Counted from the stretch's first letter, positions 18,735-27,549 are shown. The stretch: 64,000 nucleotides of DNA from Chryseobacterium sp. (GCA_031286615.1 JAITUA010000015.1:372001-436000); one strand, 5' to 3'. The notes: generated by a model not told the origin, from the letters alone. Made by a program: numbers and translations.

Positions 18735-19448
18735 TTAAATAAATCCTCTGGCATAATACAGTTGTATAACGAAAAACAACAGCGTAAAAAACCAGACGAT
18801 ATAAGGATGATAACTGAAATTATTCTTCAGAATGTAATGTAAAGCTTTTAAAAGTTTAAAAATACCGATAAGACCAACGATCATAAAAACAAGGAAAGCT
18901 ATGAAAAAGATATAATCTCTTGTTTCATAATTGGTTACTTTTCCAAGGTGGTCCAGATAAGATTCCACATTAATGGTTTGTCCCAGAAACATGGCAGAAC
19001 TGATTAGTATGAAAAATGGAGTAGAGGTATATACGGTAGTATAAATGAAAGAAAAGAGCAGGGTACGGAAAGCAACTGTATTTACTTTCTCCTTTTTGTA
19101 CCATAATAAAGCAACACTGAATAGTACTGCCGTAACATTATTCATCAGAAATATAAATAATGCTTTCTCTACCATGCTTAATCCCTTGATCTTTGAAATA
19201 ATATTGTGTTCACCGCCGTAATCCATCAGAAGTACAGAAATCATGACAGACGTGTAAACGGACAGCTTGATAGGGGATAGATGGTCCTGAAAACGTTCGG
19301 TTTCTTCCTTTTCCATCTCATGTACAGAAAGATCATAGCATCGGCGGGGATCCTGAAATAATTTGAAAATGGTTACCGGAACCAGTAATATTTCAATAAT
19401 AATCTGCAGACACAGCTTTTCAAAACTATCGATTAACTTTTCAAACAT
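18735..19448 (-). CDS. multi-pass membrane protein of unknown function
   Basis: The ATG at 19448 (product MFEKLID..., 237 residues) is preferred to a GTG two codons upstream. About six hydrophobic segments are visible, with a charged loop near residues 40-65 (MEKEETERFQDHL). The organisation recalls Yip1-like or DUF-type membrane proteins, but no diagnostic motif is seen, so the family is left open. It is a stand-alone gene on the minus strand, 51 bp upstream of the TetR gene, and may share its transcript. Confidence 0.65.
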   Translation of the reverse strand: MFEKLIDSFEKLCLQIIIEILLVPVTIFKLFQDPRRCYDLSVHEMEKEETERFQDHLSPIKLSVYTSVMISVLLMDYGGEHNIISKIKGLSMVEKALFIFLMNNVTAVLFSVALLWYKKEKVNTVAFRTLLFSFIYTTVYTSTPFFILISSAMFLGQTINVESYLDHLGKVTNYETRDYIFFIAFLVFMIVGLIGIFKLLKALHYILKNNFSYHPYIVWFFTLLFFVIQLYYARGFI

Positions 19449-19530
19449 ATACACGGAGATTAGGGAACTTACTACGCAATTTAATTAATTTTTAAACGAT
19501 ATCTTAAAAAATTAAAGTCTCTAAACAAAA

Positions 19531-19562
19531 AAAGAGGATGATTATAATAAGCCATCCTCTTT
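19531..19562 (-). terminator. rho-independent terminator of the cupin gene
   Basis: AAAGAGGATG (19531-19540) pairs exactly with CATCCTCTTT (19553-19562). Read on the minus strand the hairpin is followed by a run of T, as expected for the end of the JmjC-like gene 22 bp away. Confidence 0.85.
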
Positions 19563-19583
19563 ATTAGTATAAAATTCTTCCTG

Positions 19584-20465
19584 TTATTTAGGAAGTCCTC
19601 TTTTTAATGCATTGTTCGCGATCTCTACAGCTTTTCTTTCTTTCCAGTCCATATACCTTTTTTTGTATCGTCCTTTCATGAAATTATCAAAATTACGCTG
19701 CACGGCAAGATTCCAAAGAGAATGTGCCTTTACAGCCCAGCTTTTGTCCCATGCACGCAGGGAAATAGAGAAAGATCCGTCCAGATATTTCATCCAGTGC
19801 CACCATCCTGTAGGCATGAATAAAGTATCTCCGTGTTCCAGGAAGCATTCAATTCCTTCAATGCCATCCAATGCCGGGAATTTTTCAAAATCAGGATTGG
19901 CAATATCATAATCCTCCAGTGCATAAGTAGCATATGGAAGTTTATAAAGTCTTGATTTCCATTTGTATTCAAATAAAAGAACATGTTTTCTTCCATTGAA
20001 GTGAGTATGGAAAATATGAGGCATATCTATATCATAATGAAGGAAGGTTACAGAACCTTTACCTCCAAAAAACATACTCGGATATTTATCTAAAAATCCA
20101 CCCATCAGATTCTTTGGCGGAACATAGTCGTCCAAAAGTTTTGGAGCAAATTTTATAGGATCAAAGAAAAAGATTCTCAGGTCAGTAGGTTCCCTTTGGA
20201 TAAGGTCAACATAGTCACGAAAAGGCATTTTCGTAGTCGGAGTATTGATAGGAGCGGCAGGATCTGCTTTGGAACTGTCGTAAAGGGGAACTTCAACGTC
20301 GCCAACCACTTCTTTCATATATTCCATTGTCCACTTTTGGTAGGCAGGCCATTTTCTTGCCATATTTCTGATTACCACTGGCTTACATGGCTTTAGATAT
20401 TTTTCACGGAAATCTTCTTGTGAAATATCATCTACAATATCAATTGGTTTAAGGATTATTCCCAT
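19584..20465 (-). CDS. cupin-like / JmjC-domain Fe(II) 2-oxoglutarate-type oxygenase
   Basis: 293 residues. The N-terminal segment FREKYLKPCKPVVIRNMARK WPAY is typical of cupin_8/JmjC proteins. Metal ligands are visible: His143 and Asp145 in LHYDIDMPHIFH and His223 in PTGWWHWM, giving the H-x-D...H facial triad. Members hydroxylate protein or small-molecule substrates using Fe(II), oxygen and 2-oxoglutarate. The substrate here is unknown. It has its own terminator and no close same-strand partner upstream. Confidence 0.87.
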   Translation of the reverse strand: MGIILKPIDIVDDISQEDFREKYLKPCKPVVIRNMARKWPAYQKWTMEYMKEVVGDVEVPLYDSSKADPAAPINTPTTKMPFRDYVDLIQREPTDLRIFFFDPIKFAPKLLDDYVPPKNLMGGFLDKYPSMFFGGKGSVTFLHYDIDMPHIFHTHFNGRKHVLLFEYKWKSRLYKLPYATYALEDYDIANPDFEKFPALDGIEGIECFLEHGDTLFMPTGWWHWMKYLDGSFSISLRAWDKSWAVKAHSLWNLAVQRNFDNFMKGRYKKRYMDWKERKAVEIANNALKRGLPK

Positions 20466-20700
20466 TCGTTCAAATTATTAAGCTAAAGTATTAAATATTT
20501 GCGACAATAAAATGGAAAGAAATAAAATTATCTGGAATTATTATAAATAAATGATAAAATACATATTCCGAATTATTTTTTTAGAGTTATTGTGATAGAT
20601 TTTTAGCTTCTATAGCTTTAAAATATCCTGTGTTGATGCTGTAAAATGAGAGTTGTGAAATATAATAATTGTATGTATCATTGTGGTATTAAAAACAACC

Positions 20701-22002
20701 ATGAAAACTTTCACTTCGATTATTTTTTCGCTTGTATTTGCAAGTGCTTTTTCACAAAAATCAGCTAAAATTTTTACTTCAGATATTGACAATTTTTGGG
20801 TAGCCTATGACAGCATCCAAAAAACAAACGATCATACCCAAAAACTGACTCTGATTAAGAAGCTCTATACAGATAAAGCAACACCAGGACTGAAAGCCTT
20901 TATGAAAGCCAGAGATTACAATGATACGGTGTTTGTAAACATCATAGAAAAGTATCCTAAATTCTTGAACTCGATCAGGCCAAACACCCTGACGATAAAA
21001 ACTAAAACAAATGAACTGGAAGCCAGTGTTATCAGGCTGAAGGAACTCTATCCGGACCTTAAAGAAGCTGAAATGTACTTTACAATAGGCGGACTTAATT
21101 CCGGAGGGACAGTGAGAGGAAATAAAGTGTTGGTGGGTGCGGAACTTGCCACCGGACTTCCGTCTACAGATGTTTCAGAGTTTCAGGATGATTGGATAAA
21201 GGGTGTTTTTGCAAACCAGTCTCTGGATAATATCGTCTCTTTAAATGTTCATGAATATATCCATACCCAGCAGATTGGAGACCGCAGAAGAGTTCTAAGC
21301 CAATCTATCAAAGAAGGTGTCTGTGACCTGATTGCCGAACTGGTTATGAATAAGCCTTTGGAAAGGAAATATCTTTCCTATGGGAGAGCACATGCCGCTG
21401 AGGTGAAGGATTTGTTTAAAAAAGAAATGTTTACCGGTAATTTTGCAAACTGGCTGTATAATGGGAGAAGGAAAGGAGAAAGTGCCGATATGGGTTATTA
21501 TATAGGATATGAGATCTCTAAATCCTACTACGAGAATGCAAAAGATAAAAAACAGGCGATAAAAGATATTATAGAGCTGAATTATGACAACGATAAGGCT
21601 GTTGAAAATTTTCTTACCAGATCAAAATTTTTCAATGAAAAAATTGATAAGAAAAAGCTGATCAAAGAATATGAGAAAAATTTACCCTATGTTGTAAAAA
21701 TAGAGCCAGCAAACGGTTCCGTACATGTAAATGCTGACACCAAAGAAATAAGAATTACCTTTTCCAAAGAAATGCTTCCCAAAAGCTATTCCTTCAATCT
21801 TTCCGATAAAGGAAAAGAGTATTTTCCCATCACCAAAATAATAGGAATGGAAAATAATGACAGAACATTAGTCCTTTCAGCAGATCTGAAGCCAGGTAAG
21901 GAGTATGAATTTGTACTGACGAACAAAAGTTTCGCCTCTAAAGACGGCTATCCTCTGAGAGATGAAAAGCTTCTTGTGAAATTTAAAACAAATGATAAAT
22001 AG
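20701..22002 (+). CDS. secreted zinc metalloprotease-like protein with C-terminal Ig-like domain
   Basis: The ATG at 20701 is used because it starts a normal signal peptide (about 1-19, ending AFSQ); an in-frame GTG upstream does not. The product is 433 residues. The HExxH zinc motif is HEYIH at 184-188, with Glu205 in IKEGVCD as a possible third ligand, resembling DUF2268-type gluzincin-like proteins. Residues about 330-430 (VVKIEPANGSVHVNADTKEI, ITFSKEM) form a bacterial Ig-like (SbsA/Big_5 type) domain. It is the first gene of a same-strand run with the ABC transporter and the double-glycine peptide, 54 bp before the permease. The link in function is inference. Confidence 0.82.
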   Translation: MKTFTSIIFSLVFASAFSQKSAKIFTSDIDNFWVAYDSIQKTNDHTQKLTLIKKLYTDKATPGLKAFMKARDYNDTVFVNIIEKYPKFLNSIRPNTLTIKTKTNELEASVIRLKELYPDLKEAEMYFTIGGLNSGGTVRGNKVLVGAELATGLPSTDVSEFQDDWIKGVFANQSLDNIVSLNVHEYIHTQQIGDRRRVLSQSIKEGVCDLIAELVMNKPLERKYLSYGRAHAAEVKDLFKKEMFTGNFANWLYNGRRKGESADMGYYIGYEISKSYYENAKDKKQAIKDIIELNYDNDKAVENFLTRSKFFNEKIDKKKLIKEYEKNLPYVVKIEPANGSVHVNADTKEIRITFSKEMLPKSYSFNLSDKGKEYFPITKIIGMENNDRTLVLSADLKPGKEYEFVLTNKSFASKDGYPLRDEKLLVKFKTNDK

Positions 22003-22056
22003 AAAAATATTTACCTTTAAATTTAAAATAAAGGATTAAAAGATAACTGTAACACC

Positions 22057-22968
22057 TTGAAGAAATTATCTAATCATTTAACATTCAGATTCTATCAAAG
22101 TTTCAGGCTGCTAAACCTGAATCCGAGAGCAGGCATACCTGTTCTGATTATTCTGGGAGTTCTGGTGATCATGAAGCTGCCGGAAAGTTACTATTATCCT
22201 CCCTTATTTTTTATACTGGCACTGCTGTTTCATTACGAAAGAAAAGACATTCCTTTTCTTAAAAAAGTCTTTGTCAGAAGCTGGCGTTGGATCATTGTAC
22301 TGGAAGCGGGATTCATTTACAGTATTTTGTTATGCGGAAATATTCATTACACATTTGAGAAAACCGCATTACTTTCACTGCCAATTTTTGCCTTACTGGC
22401 TTTTATCACTCCAAGAACCCAACCCTGGATGACATTTCAGTGGAACTTTATTCCTGATGATCTGTTTGAATGGAAGAGCTTTCTGAGAAAAAATACTTTG
22501 CTGGCAGTTCTGGGATTCGTCATTCTATGGTGCTCATCTTATCACCTTGTAGCTCTGATTCTTGCAGGAGTTTTTGCTCTGGATTATATCTCACATCTTT
22601 ACGAGCCTAATGAAAACAAAGAAATGCTGGAAATGTATTTCAAAAAATATACTTTAAAAGAGAAGCTCAGAAGAAATTCTCTGCTTTTCAATGCTTTGCT
22701 CCTGCCAACATACTGCCTGTTTCTGATTCTGAACCCTGCTGAAAGTTTATACCTGCTTTATTATTTTGCTTTTATGAACCTGTATTTTATGCTCATTCTG
22801 ACCAGGAAATATAAGCAGTATCATCATAAAGAAAAGAGCAATTACTATACGATAGGCGTTTTTATTGAGTATACCATATGCAGTATAATCATTATTCCGG
22901 CGGTATTCCTGTTGAAAAAAAATATAAAAGAAGCATCTCAAAATATCAGAATCTATGTTGGAGATTAA
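22057..22968 (+). CDS. ABC transporter permease-like membrane protein
   Basis: 303 residues with about eight or nine hydrophobic segments spread over the whole length. The only reasonable start is a TTG at 22057 giving MKKLSNHLT; the first in-frame ATG falls in the first membrane segment. It overlaps the ATPase gene by 14 bp, so the two are translationally coupled and very likely form one transporter. No sequence motif identifies the cargo. The nearby double-glycine peptide is one candidate, though a peptidase C39 domain, which usually cleaves such leaders, is absent here. Confidence 0.75.
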   Translation: MKKLSNHLTFRFYQSFRLLNLNPRAGIPVLIILGVLVIMKLPESYYYPPLFFILALLFHYERKDIPFLKKVFVRSWRWIIVLEAGFIYSILLCGNIHYTFEKTALLSLPIFALLAFITPRTQPWMTFQWNFIPDDLFEWKSFLRKNTLLAVLGFVILWCSSYHLVALILAGVFALDYISHLYEPNENKEMLEMYFKKYTLKEKLRRNSLLFNALLLPTYCLFLILNPAESLYLLYYFAFMNLYFMLILTRKYKQYHHKEKSNYYTIGVFIEYTICSIIIIPAVFLLKKNIKEASQNIRIYVGD

Positions 22969-23590
22969 AAATATACATGTTCATTTTAAAAACCAGAATG
23001 TTTTAAACCATCTGAATCTATCCATAGAAGAAGGCTGCATATTGGGATTGCTTGGGAAAAATGGGGCTGGAAAGACCACTCTGTTTGAATCCCTGTACCA
23101 AAGCATGCCGTTTACCGGAACTATCACCTGGAAGAACGAACGATTGAAGCGGGAAATGATTTCTTATCTGGAAACCGAAAACTATTTTTACCCTTACATT
23201 ACGGGAGAAGAATATCTTGCTTATTTTACCTCAAAAAAAGAAGTTGAAATCAAGGGAATCATTGAAAAATTCAATCTTCCTATGAAAAAATATGTGCAGT
23301 ACTATTCAAGTGGAATGAAGAAAAAACTGGCTCTTATCGGAATGCTCATGCTGGATAAACCTATTAATATCCTGGATGAACCATTCAATGGGGTAGATTT
23401 TGAGGGAGTTCACATCCTTTATGACATTATCAGACAGCTGAAATCCGAAAACAAAATAGTCATTGTAAGTTCCCATATTATTGAAACTCTTTTTCATACC
23501 TGTGATAAAATCGCTTTTCTACAAAATGGCAATATTGAAAAGATCTATGAAAAGGAAGAATTCAGCCAATTGAATGCCCTTAAATTCTAG
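22955..23590 (+). CDS. ABC transporter ATP-binding protein
   Basis: 211 residues, a single compact nucleotide-binding domain. Walker A GKNGAGKTT is at 34-42, the signature YSSGMKKKL at about 117-125, and Walker B INILDEP at 137-143, with His in the switch (VSSHI). The sequence most resembles the ABC-2/bacitracin- and lantibiotic-immunity (BcrA-like) type. It overlaps the permease gene, and the double-glycine peptide gene follows after 90 bp. It could export or confer immunity to the peptide, or be unrelated. Confidence 0.9.
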   Translation: MLEIKNIHVHFKNQNVLNHLNLSIEEGCILGLLGKNGAGKTTLFESLYQSMPFTGTITWKNERLKREMISYLETENYFYPYITGEEYLAYFTSKKEVEIKGIIEKFNLPMKKYVQYYSSGMKKKLALIGMLMLDKPINILDEPFNGVDFEGVHILYDIIRQLKSENKIVIVSSHIIETLFHTCDKIAFLQNGNIEKIYEKEEFSQLNALKF

Positions 23591-23618
23591 ACTGTTTTTT
23601 ATATTATTTTAACATCTG

Positions 23619-23645
23619 GAGAACGCGTTCTCAATGATTTTTTTA
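23619..23645. promoter_or_regulatory. perfect 14-bp palindrome with T-rich tail before the double-glycine peptide
   Basis: GAGAACGCGTTCTC at 23619-23632 is perfectly self-complementary and is followed by AATGATTTTTTTATT. It lies in the 90-bp gap between ABC ATPase and peptide genes. It could be a terminator or attenuator for the transporter transcript, letting peptide and transporter levels differ, or a regulator site. Confidence 0.6.
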
Positions 23646-23680
23646 TTAAATTACCATCACAAACTAATAACTTATTTATT

Positions 23681-23845
23681 ATGAAAAATCTAAAGAAAAT
23701 CGAGAGAAAAGGTTTAAAATCAATTATGGGAGGTCGTCCTCCGGCAGCCAGTGAATGTATTGCATGTGGCTGTCCTACGCCCATTTGTTATTATCTTAAT
23801 GGAAACGGTGGCGGTGGCGGCTGTGGAAGCCTTCTATGTGCATAA
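23681..23845 (+). CDS. double-glycine-leader, Cys/Gly-rich bacteriocin-like peptide
   Basis: 54 residues, too short for most gene callers. The leader MKNLKKIERKGLKSIMGG is the classic Bacteroidota leader (hydrophobic/basic pattern ending Gly17-Gly18). The 36-residue core carries six cysteines (26, 29, 31, 36, 48, 53), a CIACGC cluster, and a run of five glycines (43-47). Such peptides are cut after GG and exported. In Chryseobacterium they are often labelled bacteriocin-like. The transporter genes directly upstream fit. Six cysteines suggest disulfides, metal or thioether bridges. No modification enzyme is seen within 3 kb. The frame, leader and a strong downstream terminator support a real gene. 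Confidence 0.85.
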   Translation: MKNLKKIERKGLKSIMGGRPPAASECIACGCPTPICYYLNGNGGGGGCGSLLCA

Positions 23846-23860
23846 TCATTTTCTATTATA

Positions 23861-23897
23861 AAAATAACCTTCCGGATAACGGGAGGTTTTATTTTTT
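23861..23897 (+). terminator. rho-independent terminator of the peptide gene
   Basis: AACCTTCC and GGGAGGTT pair (one G-U) across a short loop, flanked by AAAAT / ATTTTT, giving a hairpin with a T tract at 23887-23897. It begins 16 bp after the stop. Confidence 0.8.
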
Positions 23898-24026
23898 CTA
23901 TTAAAACTTAGCTTTTGTCCATACAGATTTCTGTTTATTTACATATTTTTTTGCAAATTTGTAGAGTACACTGTCAGAAAGGTCTATACCTGTCTTTTTG
24001 AAAGTATTACTGTAAAAAACATTTCT

Positions 24027-24383
24027 ATGCCTCAATTTTTCCACGATAAAAGATTGTATTATACCCCTATTGAATTTGCATTAAGCCATATTGGAGGAAC
24101 CTGGAAAATGCCTATTCTATGGAGATTACAGGAAAAACCTCTTCGTTTCAGTGAGCTTAAAAAGGATATTCCTCATATTACAGACAAAATGCTGACCAGC
24201 CAGCTGCGCGAACTGGAAGCTAAAGAAATGATTCATCGTGAAATATTTCCCGTAGTACCGCCGAAAGTGGAGTACAGTCTTACAGAGAAAGGGAAAAAAG
24301 CCATTCCGGTAATCGAAACCATTATGCAGTTTGGCTACGACCTGATCAAAGATGAGGGCATTGTTTTTCCACCTAAAGAATAA
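24027..24383 (+). CDS. HxlR-family winged-helix regulator
   Basis: 118 residues with the HxlR pattern GGTWKMPILWRLQEKPLRFS, then DIPHITDKMLTSQLRELEAK and the wing ending SLTEKGKKAIPVI. HxlR-family proteins commonly sense electrophiles or reactive carbonyl compounds, often through a cysteine, but this one contains none, so a thiol switch is not available. It is 51 bp upstream of a luciferase-like monooxygenase gene on the same strand, its likely target. Confidence 0.92.
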   Translation: MPQFFHDKRLYYTPIEFALSHIGGTWKMPILWRLQEKPLRFSELKKDIPHITDKMLTSQLRELEAKEMIHREIFPVVPPKVEYSLTEKGKKAIPVIETIMQFGYDLIKDEGIVFPPKE

Positions 24384-24434
24384 AAAAGTTATATCGTCTT
24401 TTTTCATACCTTCACATAAAATCTATTCTATAGT

Positions 24435-25430
24435 ATGAAGCTGAAATTAGGGATCTTGGACCAGTCACCTGTAACAATGGGCAGCAATGCAGCCACAGCA
24501 TTGGAAAACAGTGTCAATCTTGCTTTACTGGCTGAAGAAACAGGATTTCATAGCATCATGTATTCCGAACATCATGGAGTAGAAGCTTATGGCAGTTCCA
24601 GTCCTGAACTTTTAGCAGCCATTATACTCAGTAAAACCAGCCGTATCAAAATAGGAACAGCCGGAATTATGATGAGAAATTATTCTGCCTATAAAATTGC
24701 AGAATGGTCTAAAATGCTCTCTACTTTATATCCTGAACGTTTTATTCTCGGATTGGGAAAAGCTCCCGGAGGATTGAAAGATGCTGTTATGGCGCTAAAT
24801 AATCATAAACCGGTAGTTTTATCAAATATGGAAACGAAACTGGAAGAAATCATTCAGTTGATCAGGGATGAAGAAGGAATTTATGACGGACTGATTGCAC
24901 AGCCTACCCATCTACAGCATCTTCCTGAAATCATGTGGCTGGGATCAGGAATGACTTCCGCAAAAGAAGCTGCTAAGCATGGGACAGGATATTCTTTCGC
25001 TGCTTTTATGAACAGTGAGAACGGAATGGAAAATACAGAAGCTTATCTCAGAGAATTTGACGGCACTCAATATTTTTCCCAGCCTTCTTTGCAGGTGGCG
25101 GTTGCGGTATCAGTAGCAGATTCCATTGAAGAAGCCAGACGGAATGCTTATGGAATGGCTTATCAGTTTTTACAATCCCGTCAATTAGTCAGTCCTAATG
25201 CTGTTCTATCTCCTGAAGCCATAGAGCAGAAGGTTTTGGGAACTAAAGATGAAGATGAATTTTTCACCTTTTTAGAGAGAATTATCATAGAAACACCACA
25301 GTCTGTAAAGCAGAGATTAGAACAGGTCTCAGAAAAGTACAATACGGATAATATTTTGATATTGTGTAATATGCATCGGGAAGAAGATCGTGTTAATACC
25401 TATAAGAGTATCATTAAAAATAATAACTAA
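24435..25430 (+). CDS. LLM-class flavin-dependent oxidoreductase, MsnO8-like
   Basis: 331 residues, a luciferase-like TIM barrel. The opening LGILDQSPVTMG, the segment EETGFHSIMYSEHHGVEAYG, and IKIGTAGIMMRNYS are characteristic of the MsnO8-like subgroup of LLM monooxygenases. Such enzymes use reduced flavin (FMNH2 or F420) and oxygen to hydroxylate or cleave small molecules; the substrate is unknown. It follows an HxlR regulator by 51 bp and may be induced by whatever that regulator senses. Confidence 0.88.
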   Translation: MKLKLGILDQSPVTMGSNAATALENSVNLALLAEETGFHSIMYSEHHGVEAYGSSSPELLAAIILSKTSRIKIGTAGIMMRNYSAYKIAEWSKMLSTLYPERFILGLGKAPGGLKDAVMALNNHKPVVLSNMETKLEEIIQLIRDEEGIYDGLIAQPTHLQHLPEIMWLGSGMTSAKEAAKHGTGYSFAAFMNSENGMENTEAYLREFDGTQYFSQPSLQVAVAVSVADSIEEARRNAYGMAYQFLQSRQLVSPNAVLSPEAIEQKVLGTKDEDEFFTFLERIIIETPQSVKQRLEQVSEKYNTDNILILCNMHREEDRVNTYKSIIKNNN

Positions 25431-25493
25431 GCCTGCAGGAAAGTAAAAATTTCTGTTTTACATGGGCTGTATTAAAAAAAATAATTTAAACTC

Positions 25494-26048
25494 ATGAAGC
25501 AGGATATTTCAAGATTATACATCATTACAGGCGGCCCAGGAGCCGGAAAAACAACGCTGCTGGATGAATTAAACAAATATGGATTGACAACAGCCCCCGA
25601 AGAAGGCAGGAGAATTATTAAAGAACAGATGGAGACCGGCGGAGAAGGACTTCCATGGCTGAACAAAGAACTTTTTGCCAATCTGATGTTTGAAGAGTCT
25701 GTGAAGACTTATCAGAAATTCAATCAATCGACTCATTTGAAACCCGTTTTCTTTGACCGGGGAATATGGGATACGCTGGGGTATATGAGGCTTGAAAATA
25801 TTCCTGTTCCGGAAGTAATGACAGCAAAAGCCAGAGAAATGGTTTATAATAACAATGTTTTTATTCTTCCCCCATGGAAGGAGATTTATGAAAATGACCC
25901 GGAAAGAAAACAAACCATTGAAATAGCCACTCTTACTTTTGAATGTATGAAAGAGATTTATCAGGAGTTTGGCTTCAATATCATTGAAGTACCGAAAGTT
26001 ACTGTAGAAAAGAGAGCTGCGTTTATCCTTGACAGAATTTTGATATAA
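25494..26048 (+). CDS. AAA-type NTPase / predicted nucleoside kinase-like P-loop protein
   Basis: 184 residues. The Walker A motif GGPGAGKTT is at 13-21 and starts the only domain; DRG (FDRGIWDTLG) follows at about residue 84. This combination matches the AAA_28-type P-loop ATPase/kinase family, whose members are small and poorly characterised. It lies 63 bp after the LLM gene on the same strand and 55 bp before the DUF6624 gene. A role in nucleotide or phosphate-ester metabolism is possible; no specific substrate can be assigned. Confidence 0.8.
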   Translation: MKQDISRLYIITGGPGAGKTTLLDELNKYGLTTAPEEGRRIIKEQMETGGEGLPWLNKELFANLMFEESVKTYQKFNQSTHLKPVFFDRGIWDTLGYMRLENIPVPEVMTAKAREMVYNNNVFILPPWKEIYENDPERKQTIEIATLTFECMKEIYQEFGFNIIEVPKVTVEKRAAFILDRILI

Positions 26049-26103
26049 AACTGAAATAGACGCAGCTAAGGACTATCCTTTATCAACAATCAATTATCAT
26101 AGT

Positions 26104-26667
26104 ATGGACAATTTCCCATTTGAAAAAGAACTGATCGAACTCGCCGACAAAGATCTGACTGTAAGAGAAGAATTGCTCGCTGCAGGAAAACTTTCCGGGG
26201 GCTATCATCCTGAAATGGAAAAGATTCATAAAGCTAATGCCCAAAGGCTTCGGGAAATTATAACAGAAATAGGATTTCCAACCCTCTCAAAAGTTGGTGA
26301 AAAAGGAAGCAATGCTGCATGGCTGATTATCCAACACGCGATTGGTGAGCCTGAATTTATGAAAAAATGCTGTGCTATGATGGAGGAAAACAGCAATGAT
26401 ATTAACCCTATCCATAAAGCCTATTTATACGACCGGATTCAGTTCTTTCAAAGCGAACCTCAAAAATATGGAACACAGCTTACCACTGATGGAAAGGTAT
26501 ATCCCGTAGAAAACAAAGAAAATTTAAACAAAGAACGGGAAAAAGTAAATCTTCCGGCGCTTTCTGAGGCAGAAATCTACAAAATTCCGGAACCTGAAGA
26601 CATTCCGGAAATAGATGATAAAAACGTTGAATATACGGTTTGGAGGAAAAAAGTAGGCTGGATTTAA
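26104..26667 (+). CDS. DUF6624-family protein
   Basis: 187 residues with no signal peptide. The segments MEKIHKANAQRLREI, GFPTLSKVGEKGSNAAWLII, HAIGEPEFMKKC and DRIQFFQSEPQKYGTQL are the recognisable core of the DUF6624 family, which is all-helical and of unknown function. It occupies the end of the HxlR-LLM-NTPase run and converges on the yciI-like gene. The function is not known. Confidence 0.8.
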   Translation: MDNFPFEKELIELADKDLTVREELLAAGKLSGGYHPEMEKIHKANAQRLREIITEIGFPTLSKVGEKGSNAAWLIIQHAIGEPEFMKKCCAMMEENSNDINPIHKAYLYDRIQFFQSEPQKYGTQLTTDGKVYPVENKENLNKEREKVNLPALSEAEIYKIPEPEDIPEIDDKNVEYTVWRKKVGWI

Positions 26668-26734
26668 AAAATGTTAAATGAAGAAAAAGCTTTTATACTT
26701 AAACTTCAATAACTCCCATCTTCCTGCTTCCATC

Positions 26735-27079
26735 TTAATTATTCACTTTCAAAACTTCACGAACCTCAATATTCCCGCCTATTTTAAAGATAGGATTTCC
26801 TTTCGCCATTTCTACGGCCTGTTCAATAGATTCTGCCCGTACAATAATATATCCGCTGATGAATTCCTTGATTTCGGTATAAGGTCCATCCGTTACAATA
26901 TGATTTGTTCTTACCGTTTTTGCAGCTCCCAGTGAGGGCAAAAGAGTATTTCCCTTATCTACAAGTTTGTTTTGTGCAGCAATGCTTCCCAGCCAGTTCA
27001 GGCGCTCCTGAATCTGTTCCGGAGAAGGTTTAAAATCGGAAACGTCTTTCAGTCTGAAGATTAACGCAAATTCTTTCAT
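26735..27079 (-). CDS. YciI-family protein (DGPF domain)
   Basis: 114 residues with a YCII/DGPF-type alpha-beta fold: start MKEFALIFRL, then VTDGPYTEIKEFISGYIIVR with the DGP signature, and an acidic/hydrophobic tail. Such proteins are small ferredoxin-fold enzymes or are fused to sigma factors as an accessory domain. No sigma factor is adjacent. A minus-strand -7 box TACATTTG lies at 27177-27184, about 98 bp upstream, but without a clear -33 partner. Confidence 0.88.
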   Translation of the reverse strand: MKEFALIFRLKDVSDFKPSPEQIQERLNWLGSIAAQNKLVDKGNTLLPSLGAAKTVRTNHIVTDGPYTEIKEFISGYIIVRAESIEQAVEMAKGNPIFKIGGNIEVREVLKVNN

Positions 27080-27213
27080 AATCAGATTCTTTATTTAAAT
27101 GACGATTAAGACCTAAGAATAGGGACAGAGTTTAATTTTATTTTAAATCTGTCTTTAGTCTTTGCTCAAATGTAATATAATCAGATGCAGGATTTCCGGA
27201 TTTTCATTATTTT

Positions 27214-27549
27214 TTACTTATCCAACAAAGGTCTGGGATCAAACAGTACTTTTAAGGTATGAATCTTTCCATCTTTAATCTGATACCATCCGGAAGCTTC
27301 TATCGACTTTTCTCCCATATCAATAGTATACCAGAAACATACATCTTCACCAGACGTAAAAGATTTCAGGATTTCATACTTAAACTTCATCTGCTTCATA
27401 TCTTTGATGTAAACGGATGCACTTTCTCTTTTTCCTAGTACGCCTATAAATTTAAAATCAGGATCAAGACAGTTTTCCGCCTTGTCAAAATTTTCTTCAT
27501 TCAAATATTGAATAAACTGTTCTGCCACATTTTGGGTTGTATTGTCCAT
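27214..27549 (-). CDS. NTF2-like / SnoaL-like small protein
   Basis: The ATG at 27549 (MDNTTQN...) is chosen over an upstream in-frame start because the extra N-terminus looks unlike the family; the product is 111 residues. NTF2-fold pattern: VAEQFIQYLNEENFDKAENC at the start, then FKFIGVLGKRESASVYIKDM and strands ending GWYQIKDGKIHTLKVLFDP. It is one of two NTF2-like genes in the window, and the sequences differ a lot. Function unknown; it lies between yciI and a TPR gene on the same strand. Confidence 0.75.
   Translation of the reverse strand: MDNTTQNVAEQFIQYLNEENFDKAENCLDPDFKFIGVLGKRESASVYIKDMKQMKFKYEILKSFTSGEDVCFWYTIDMGEKSIEASGWYQIKDGKIHTLKVLFDPRPLLDK

Noticed and set aside
24027-25430. 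Redox thiol switch in the HxlR protein next to the LLM enzyme
   Set aside because: This HxlR has no cysteine, so a thiol switch is not possible.
26678-26935. 85-codon plus-strand frame
   Set aside because: Antisense to the yciI-like gene, which has strong family features.
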